Assembly (NCBI GenBank): GCA_031268065.1
Contig: JAIRXX010000372.1
Span: 1-6,597 of the forward strand
DNA length: 6,597 nucleotides
Origin: Propionibacteriaceae bacterium
GTDB lineage: Bacteria; Actinomycetota; Actinomycetes; Propionibacteriales; Propionibacteriaceae
Direction: 5' to 3'
Of the stretch, positions 1 through 6,597 are shown piece by piece. Positions within the stretch are counted from its first letter, which is position 1. Each line of letters begins with the position of its first letter. The notes under the pieces are model-generated. The model saw nothing but the letters and a program-made list of their open reading frames with translations, ran no database searches and was not told the origin of the DNA. A program made the translations under genes and the position numbers.

Positions 1-920
1 CACAACCCCTGGTGCGAGGCGTTCAGCAGCCGCAGCTTCATCAGCTCGTATGGCTCCACATCGGCGACCACCTCGACGCCGACCCGCTCATACGGCGGGC
101 GCCCGGCGTTGAACGAATCCTCCAACGCCCATTGGGTGAAGTCCTCGCAGACCACCGGCCAAGCATCTTCGACGCCGATGAGTTCGGCAACCTCGGCGCG
201 GTCGGCGTCGGTGGTCGCCGGAGTAATCCGGTCCACCATCGAATTCGGGAACGCGACGTGCGTGTCCATCCAAGCTGCCAAACTGGGGTCCAAAGCTTGG
301 GCGTAGGCCGTGAAACTGCGCCGGGCCATGATTCCGTTGCCCTGAACGTTGTCGCAACTCATCAGGGTGAACGGGGCCAGCCCGCGCTCGCGGCGCAGCC
401 GCAATGCGGCCACCACCAGTCCGAAAACCGTCGCAGGGCGGTCTGGATCGGCAAGATCAGCCTGCACCAACGGATTGCCGAGGTCGAATTCGCCGCTCAC
501 CTGGTGGAAGTTGTAGCCGCCCTCGGTGATGGTCAGCGAGACGATTCGCACATTCGGCGCGGCTAGGCGCTCGACGGCGGCCTTCGGATCATCGGGGGCG
601 TAAACGTAGTCGATGATCGAGCCGATTACCCGCACGTCCTGGCTCCCGTCGGGGTTCTTTTGCACCAACGTGTACAGCCCGTCTTGGGTGGAGAGCGCAT
701 CCCGCATCCGCGCGTCGGCGGGCATGACCCCCATTCCGCAGATGCCCCAGTCGCGGGCGAGGCCTTGGCTCAGCAGCTGGTCCAGGTACATCGCCTGGTG
801 GGCGCGGTGGAAGCCGCCCACACCGATGTGGACGATGCCGACCGTTACCGCAGCGCGGTCGTAGCCGGGCCGCTTGACGTTTGCGGGCAGCGCCGCGAGA
901 TTCGCGTTGTTGAGTTTCAT
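1..920 (-). CDS. mtlD: Mannitol 2-dehydrogenase family polyol dehydrogenase (C-terminus cut by window edge)
   Basis: NAD(P)-dependent cytosolic oxidation of a polyol (mannitol, arabitol or similar) to the matching ketose. 306 residues are visible and the gene runs off base 1; family members are usually about 450-500 residues, so roughly a third is missing. Seen in the translation: the N-terminal dinucleotide-binding motif GVGGFHRAHQ (33-42), SCDNVQGNG (188-196), the family signature VAFPNSMVDRITP (222-234), and the catalytic stretch KLRLLNASH with Lys295, Asn300 and His303. Those residues, with Asn191 and Asp230, fall at the same numbers as recalled for the Pseudomonas fluorescens enzyme, which also supports the start at 920. 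The stop of the upstream permease gene (933-935) runs straight into an AAGGAG ribosome site, so the two genes are cotranscribed and probably translationally coupled. Family membership is near certain. Substrate is not: arabitol, mannitol and sorbitol enzymes share these motifs, so the symbol is provisional. Confidence -1.
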   Translation of the reverse strand, partial: MKLNNANLAALPANVKRPGYDRAAVTVGIVHIGVGGFHRAHQAMYLDQLLSQGLARDWGICGMGVMPADARMRDALSTQDGLYTLVQKNPDGSQDVRVIGSIIDYVYAPDDPKAAVERLAAPNVRIVSLTITEGGYNFHQVSGEFDLGNPLVQADLADPDRPATVFGLVVAALRLRRERGLAPFTLMSCDNVQGNGIMARRSFTAYAQALDPSLAAWMDTHVAFPNSMVDRITPATTDADRAEVAELIGVEDAWPVVCEDFTQWALEDSFNAGRPPYERVGVEVVADVEPYELMKLRLLNASHQGL

Positions 921-932
921 AGTCTTGTCTCC

Positions 933-2366
933 TTATTTGCCGTCGAGGTGGTTTTGGTCGGTAACGTCTTTGTTGGTGTGGCGTCCGGTCTGGGCATTGC
1001 CGAAACCAGGTTGGGTCCCGCGCAGCGAGGCCGCCATGATGGCGGCGACCAGATACAGGATGGAGAAGAGGACCACCAGGCCGTTGGCGCCTATCCAGTT
1101 GTACCCTAGCGCGACGAGCAGCGGACCGGCGAAGACCGCAGCGCCGATTCCAAGGTTGTAGGAACTCATCGCGGCTCCGGGGTTGGCCGGGGCGAGGGAG
1201 ACGGCGATGGCCGAGAGCGGGACGAACCCGGCCAGGCCGATCCCGAAGACCGCGCCGCACGCCAGGGTCAGCGCGTAGGCGCCCGCCCAACCGGCGTCCA
1301 CGGTGAACGCCGGGACCGCGTAAAGCGACAGCATCGCCGCCGCGCAGAGCACCGCGCCGAACCAGGTGACCGTCCGGCTCCAGCCGATTCGGTCTCCGAG
1401 CCAGCCGAAGAAGATGTTGAATGGGATGTTGACGGCGTAGATCACCGTGGTCAAGATCAAGAACTGGCCGATTGACCAGCCGAAACGATCCACGAAGAGC
1501 GCGGGGAAAAACACCGCCATGCCGTAGGTCGGGATCGAGTTGATGGTCCTGGTCAGCATCACCAGCCTGGCTTTGGGGTTGGTTGCGAGCATCCGCAATC
1601 CCAGCGTCAGCGTTGCGAATACCTGGTCTGGCCGGTCTGCCAGCGGTCGGCGTCCCACTTTGTCTTTGACGCCGATCAGCGCCGCCAGGCTGCCTGCCAC
1701 GACCAGCGTGAGAGACACCCACAGGGTTTGGTAGTAGCTGAGGTGGAATATCGACAGGCTGGTAGAGGCGACCAGCGCGCCCAGCGTGGGCAGGCCAGCG
1801 GTGAAAGCGACGTAGAACCAGCCGATGGCGCGTGCCATGCGCTCAGCGCGGGCGGTGGCCCCGATCCAGACCAGGAAGCCGTAGGCGAAGAACGGGTAGC
1901 CGACGCCGCGCACGCCGTAACTTGCGAATACCGCCACCGTGGAGGAGCTGGTCAGCGCGAAGGTCAAGAACGCCAGTTCGCAGACGATCCACACACTCGC
2001 CCCGATCACCATTACCCGGCGCGGACCCCACAAATCGGACAGCGCCGCTGACACGAAGGCGGCGATGGCGACCACGACGCCGTAGCAGGTCACCAAGCTC
2101 CCGGCGCTGATGATGCTGAAGCCATGCTCGCCGGTGAGGAAAGGGGTGAGGATGTTGGTCTCCACGCCGTCACCGATCATGAAGAGCGCCAGGCCGATGA
2201 ATCCCCAGCGCAGCTGGCCGGGCAGTCCGATGCGGTCAGCGAGGGTTTCGCGGGCGGTGGTGGGTTCCGGGGATTCGGCTGGCTCTTCTTGCCGGGTCCG
2301 AACTGAGCGCGCCGTGGCGTCGTTGGGGAGAGATTGCTGCCGGGGATCGAGCAGTCCAGCTGTCAT
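933..2366 (-). CDS. MFS polyol permease, RbtT/DalT/CsbX-like
   Basis: Inner-membrane secondary transporter of 477 residues, probably importing a sugar alcohol by proton symport. A hydrophilic N-terminus of about 50 residues precedes twelve predicted hydrophobic segments. The two MFS loop motifs are visible at SDLWGPRR (110-117, after the second segment) and GWLGDRIGWSR (321-331, the matching site in the second half). The segment RGVGYPFFAYGFLVW (153-167) is what I associate with the ribitol/arabinitol/CsbX permease group. A charged loop at about 233-247 separates the two six-helix halves, and the C-terminus is hydrophilic and Asn/Asp-rich. The start at 2366 is backed by AAGGA (2374-2378, minus strand) seven bases upstream. 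It is the first gene of an operon with the polyol dehydrogenase and is divergent from a DeoR regulator; that context supports a polyol substrate. The exact polyol cannot be read from sequence. A sugar or ketoglutarate substrate is less likely given the neighbours. Confidence 0.9.
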   Translation of the reverse strand: MTAGLLDPRQQSLPNDATARSVRTRQEEPAESPEPTTARETLADRIGLPGQLRWGFIGLALFMIGDGVETNILTPFLTGEHGFSIISAGSLVTCYGVVVAIAAFVSAALSDLWGPRRVMVIGASVWIVCELAFLTFALTSSSTVAVFASYGVRGVGYPFFAYGFLVWIGATARAERMARAIGWFYVAFTAGLPTLGALVASTSLSIFHLSYYQTLWVSLTLVVAGSLAALIGVKDKVGRRPLADRPDQVFATLTLGLRMLATNPKARLVMLTRTINSIPTYGMAVFFPALFVDRFGWSIGQFLILTTVIYAVNIPFNIFFGWLGDRIGWSRTVTWFGAVLCAAAMLSLYAVPAFTVDAGWAGAYALTLACGAVFGIGLAGFVPLSAIAVSLAPANPGAAMSSYNLGIGAAVFAGPLLVALGYNWIGANGLVVLFSILYLVAAIMAASLRGTQPGFGNAQTGRHTNKDVTDQNHLDGK

Positions 2367-5300
2367 GTCTGCGTCCTTGCATTAGGGTGGGCCGCTGCCT
2401 TGCAGCCCTATGTAACATCTAATGTATCACTATGCGCAGTTGATGTCACATCAATTCCCGAAATTGCTGGCCCCTTGTTACGTAGATGTATCACCTGTAG
2501 CATTGGCAGGGTGTCAATGACTGCCGCAGACGATGAAGTAACGCCAGGCTTGCCCGCTGGAAAACGGCGGGACGAGATAGCTGGTTTGGTGGAGCGGCGC
2601 TCGGTTGTCCGGGTTGAAGAACTGGTCGAGCGGTTTGGAGTCAGCCGGATGACCATTCACCGCGATCTGGACGCGCTCAGCGCGGATGGGCGTGTCCAAC
2701 GGATGCGGGGCGGTGTGCGCCGGTTGGCGCCCCGGCTGGCTGAAGCGGACATCCGGCTGCGCCGCACGCTGCGGACCCCGGTCAAGCAAGCGCTGGCCGC
2801 ACGGGCTGCCGAACTGGTCCGGGACGGAGATGTCATCGTGTTGGACGATTCGTCCACGGTCGCGCAAATGGTTCCGGCGCTGGCTTCCCGGCGCAACCTG
2901 ACCGTGGTCACCCACTCGCTTGCGTTGATGAGAGATGTGGCGGACCTGGCGCCAGACCTCTCGCTAATCGGCCTGGGCGGAGACTACTTCCCGCAGACCG
3001 ATTCGTTCCTCGGGCTGGGAGTCGCCCGGCAAGCCGCCGAATTGCGGGCGGATACGGTCTTCGTGGCCACCACGGCGCTAGTGGGCGGCGTCCTTTACCA
3101 TCCCGACTATGACGCGGCGGTGACCAAGCGCACCCTGCTTGACATCGCCGACCGGAAAGTCCTGCTCCTCGACTCGACCAGATTCGACGGCCACGGGCAT
3201 TACCAGGTGGCTGCGCTGTCTGTTTTCAACGACATAGTGGTCGAGGATGGCGTCGGCGCAGACAGAATCGAATCTTTGCGGTCACACACCAGCGCCCACC
3301 TCCACATTGTCGGCTGCCCCTGACCCTGCCGCGCGGGAGGATGGGGCGGTTGCCCCTAGAATTTCTCAGTGATTTCAAACTGTTGGTTGCGTGCAACAAA
3401 TTGCATAGCTAGCGTCCCTTCCAGCACGCCCGCCCATGCGGCGACAAGCTAGTCATGGGTGAAGCTGCAAGGATTCAGATTCAATGATGATAGGGGATTC
3501 AATGAAAAAGTTTTTAGGTTCTTTCGGGTTCAGCCCAATAGCGTTTGTTCAGCTAGTTTTCATAACTGTAAACGCGCAGTTGATCTACGCATTCTGGGAT
3601 ATTCGCAACACTTTGCCGAAAGATTTTCCAATAGCCTTGGGAGTCACTGACGCCGAAGCGGGCACCCTTTATTCGATGCAGGGGCTGGTGATTATTTTGG
3701 GAACTATAGCGCTGGGTTGGATAGGTGACCGTTTCCGTATCAGGAACATCATGTTGACGGCCACTTTGGCAGTTGGCGGGATTTCTCTCTTCATGACGGT
3801 TGCCTCGCCGCATTTGAGTTTTCCGGTCCTGCTGGCTTGTTTCTTCGCAATGTTGTTATTCTCGGAGGTTTTGTTCAAGCCGGCGAACTTCAAGGCGGTT
3901 AGGGTGTCGACCACAGAAGAGCACCAGGGCGTTGCGTTTTCTTTCTTCGAGGGGTCTCGGGGATTGATGGCCTTCGTGATCTCTTTGGTGTGGACTGCGA
4001 TGGTGGCGTCTGGCGCAGACTCAAAGACGATCATGATGACCGCTTCGGTCATTGTGCTGGTGACTGCGGTGTTGGTCTTCGTCGCCGTCCCCAAGGACGC
4101 GCGGGTTGGCGACGACGACATGACCGCATCCTCGACCCTTGAAGCGATCAAGGGCGTGGGCAAGGTCGCAAAGATGCCCGTGGTGTGGTTCGCGGGCATC
4201 AATGTGTTCTGCGTGTATGGCACCTATGTCGCGGCTGGCACGTATTTCGCCCGCTACCTGCAAGCTGGCTATGGGACTGCCGCTGTTGTGACTGCGGTGT
4301 TCGCCCCAGTTGTCATCGGCTTGCGGATGCTGCCGCTGGTGACTGGCGCGTTGGTGGATCGGTTGTTCAAATCCGCCGCCCATTTCATGCGCTTTATGGA
4401 GATCATTTTGGCGGTGTTGCTCGCCGCTATCGCTCTCATCTTCTTCACCAGCCCCGCCGCTGTCACTGAATTCCCAGCCGGTGAAACACCGCAAGATATC
4501 GTTCCGGGAGCGACATTCTGGGCTTTGATTGTGCTGATGCTGTGCGCTTCAGCTTGCTGTTTCATGATTCGCGGCGTCTATTACGCGCCTATCGGAGAAT
4601 TCGGCGTTCCGGCTAAACATTCATCCTCGGCGATGAGCTTTGCGATCACATTGGGTTATATTCCCGCGCTGCTTGGGCCGATTGTTTTCGGCTCCATCAT
4701 CGTCCCGTCGATAAAGAACGACGCTGGGGATATCGTCACCGAAGTCCTTACTCCGACCAATGTGCTTGGCGGGGCATTCCTGGGCTTGGCCGCTTTGGCG
4801 TTGGTGGCATGTGTGATGTCCACGGTCATGGTCAAGCTCAAGGCTAAGCGAGATGCCGAGGGCGAGTCGGCAACAGCCTCCGCGTAGCAGCCACGACGAG
4901 AAGGAGAACGGGAAATGCTCGACCTAGCCGTTATCGGCCCGCTGTCCAAAGACAGCAACATTGATGCCGACGGCACCACCTACCCGGAAGTGGGTGGTGC
5001 CGTGGTCTACGCCACCGCTGCAGCCAGCGCTTTGGGATATCGGGTGGCCGCTGTCACCAAAATGGCGGCCAGCGACGTCGATCTGCTGAGCGTCTTCGCG
5101 CTCCCCAGTTCGCTGGTGTGCTGGAATCTGAGCGCCGAGACCACGACGATCCGCAATCGCTATCTATCTGCGGATCGGGAGCGCCGGGAATCGGTGGCTT
5201 TGGCCCAATGCGACCCTTTTACCTTGGCGGATATGCCCGGTGAAGCTGTGCAGCTTTACCAAGTGGCAGGCTCCATATTCAAAGACACGCCGACAGAGTT

Positions 5301-6597
5301 GATCCTGGCCCTTGCCGAGAAGTCGCCAGTCGCGTTGGATATGCAAGGACTGTTGCGTTGGCGTGCTGCGGATGGGTCGATGGTTTACCGGGATTTTTCG
5401 GATAAGCGCGAAGTGCTGCCCCGTGTCCGATTCCTCAAGGTGGACACCGCCGAGGCTGAAGTTCTGACCGGTCTTAGTGGAGATGACCGGGAGACGAGGG
5501 TGGAGATGGCAAAGCGCCTGGCGGAGCTTGGCGCGGCAGAAGTGATGCTGACCAACGCCGCCGAAGTGCTGGTATACGCTGGCGCGGACAATGCTGTGCA
5601 TACTTGCCCGCTTCGCCCGCAGGGCCTCAGCGGACGCACCGGGCGTGGAGACACCGTATTCGGGGCCTATATCTGCGAGCGGTTGGCCAGCCCGATCTCT
5701 GCCGCGCTGCTGATGGCGACAGCGGCAGTGTCGCTGAAGATGGAATCGCCAGGCCCGTTAGCCTGCACTCGCCAGGACGTCGAGGCTTACCTGGCGGCAA
5801 GATACGCAGATGTGCGAGATGAGCTGGGGAGCGTCTTATGAGCGCGATTCACCGACCAGCAGGGATCGATTGGCTGGCAGGGGCTGCTGACGCCGTAAAC
5901 ATAACGGAGTTGGCGCTACCCGGCACGCATGACACGATGACGGCTTCGTGCGGCTTGGAATACTACAAGACGCAAGACTTGTCGTTGGAAGAACAATGGG
6001 CGATCGGGGTCCGCTTTCTCGATCTGCGGATAACGCGGGAATTGTTAGCTGCTCACCGCGAGTGGACCTCCACCATCGCCTTCGGCCAGATCATCGATAC
6101 ATTGCGTGAATTTCTACGGGCACAGCCGAGCGAATTCGTGATCGTACGTTTGCAAAACGCCAACGAGCGCAAAGACGACTACGACCGGTACGCCGCCGCG
6201 ATCCGAACGGTGCTCAGCGCCAATCGCGATCTATTCCTCCCGCTTCCGGCTAATGATTCCGCCGCTTGGCCCAACCTCGGACAGGCGCGCGGCAAATTGC
6301 TGGGGCTGGAGTGCTCTCCCACTGAATTGGGGCTGACTACGGTCGATGGCCAAAGCTGGGCGGCGAATTGGCATGACAATCCAGCGGTGCTGGTGCAGGA
6401 CGAGTGGAATGGCCCACCGCTAGAGCTGAAGCAGGACGCTATCGGGCAGCTGGTCCTCGCGCCGCCGCCCGCCGCGACCAGGGGTACGCTCAACATCAAC
6501 CACATCAGCGCCACCAATGGCGACTTGGGTACCCCGCTCGCTTATGCCGAACGGCTCAACCCCTTCGCCTTGGACCTGATGCGGCAGGCCGCTGAAC

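Overview
The window is dense, GC-rich bacterial DNA. Gene content and codon use fit a high-GC Gram-positive (actinobacterial) chromosome; this is an inference and no genus can be named. It holds six protein genes in two functional blocks, plus two informative regulatory gaps. There are no RNA genes, insertion sequences, CRISPR arrays or attachment sites that I can support.

Left block (1-3323): a polyol-utilisation module. On the minus strand, an RbtT/DalT/CsbX-type major facilitator polyol permease (2366-933) is followed 12 nt later by a mannitol-2-dehydrogenase-family polyol dehydrogenase (920 to beyond base 1; C-terminus cut off by the window edge). Divergently, a DeoR-family regulator runs on the plus strand (2517-3323). 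The 150-bp gap between them carries plausible promoters in both directions and three related dyad elements lying on or beside those promoters. The layout resembles the arabitol/mannitol module of Corynebacterium glutamicum (atlR with rbtT-mtlD): a polyol enters through the permease, is oxidised to a ketose by the dehydrogenase, and the DeoR protein probably represses both itself and the permease-dehydrogenase operon until an inducer appears.

Right block (3502-6597, plus strand): a tight three-gene operon. It consists of a second, unrelated major facilitator transporter (3502-4887), a PfkB-family small-molecule kinase (4915-5841), and a phosphatidylinositol-specific phospholipase C X-domain protein (5838 to beyond the window end) whose start overlaps the kinase stop by 4 nt. 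The phospholipase-like protein has clear catalytic residues but no signal peptide, which is unusual for bacterial PI-PLC enzymes. Together the genes suggest uptake, phosphodiester cleavage and phosphorylation of an inositol-type or related compound, but the substrate is not known. This block is the part of the window most likely to be an undescribed pathway. Its start region is markedly AT-richer than the left block, and the gap in front of it (3324-3501) carries a TTGC/GCAA dyad that could be the operator of a regulator not present here.
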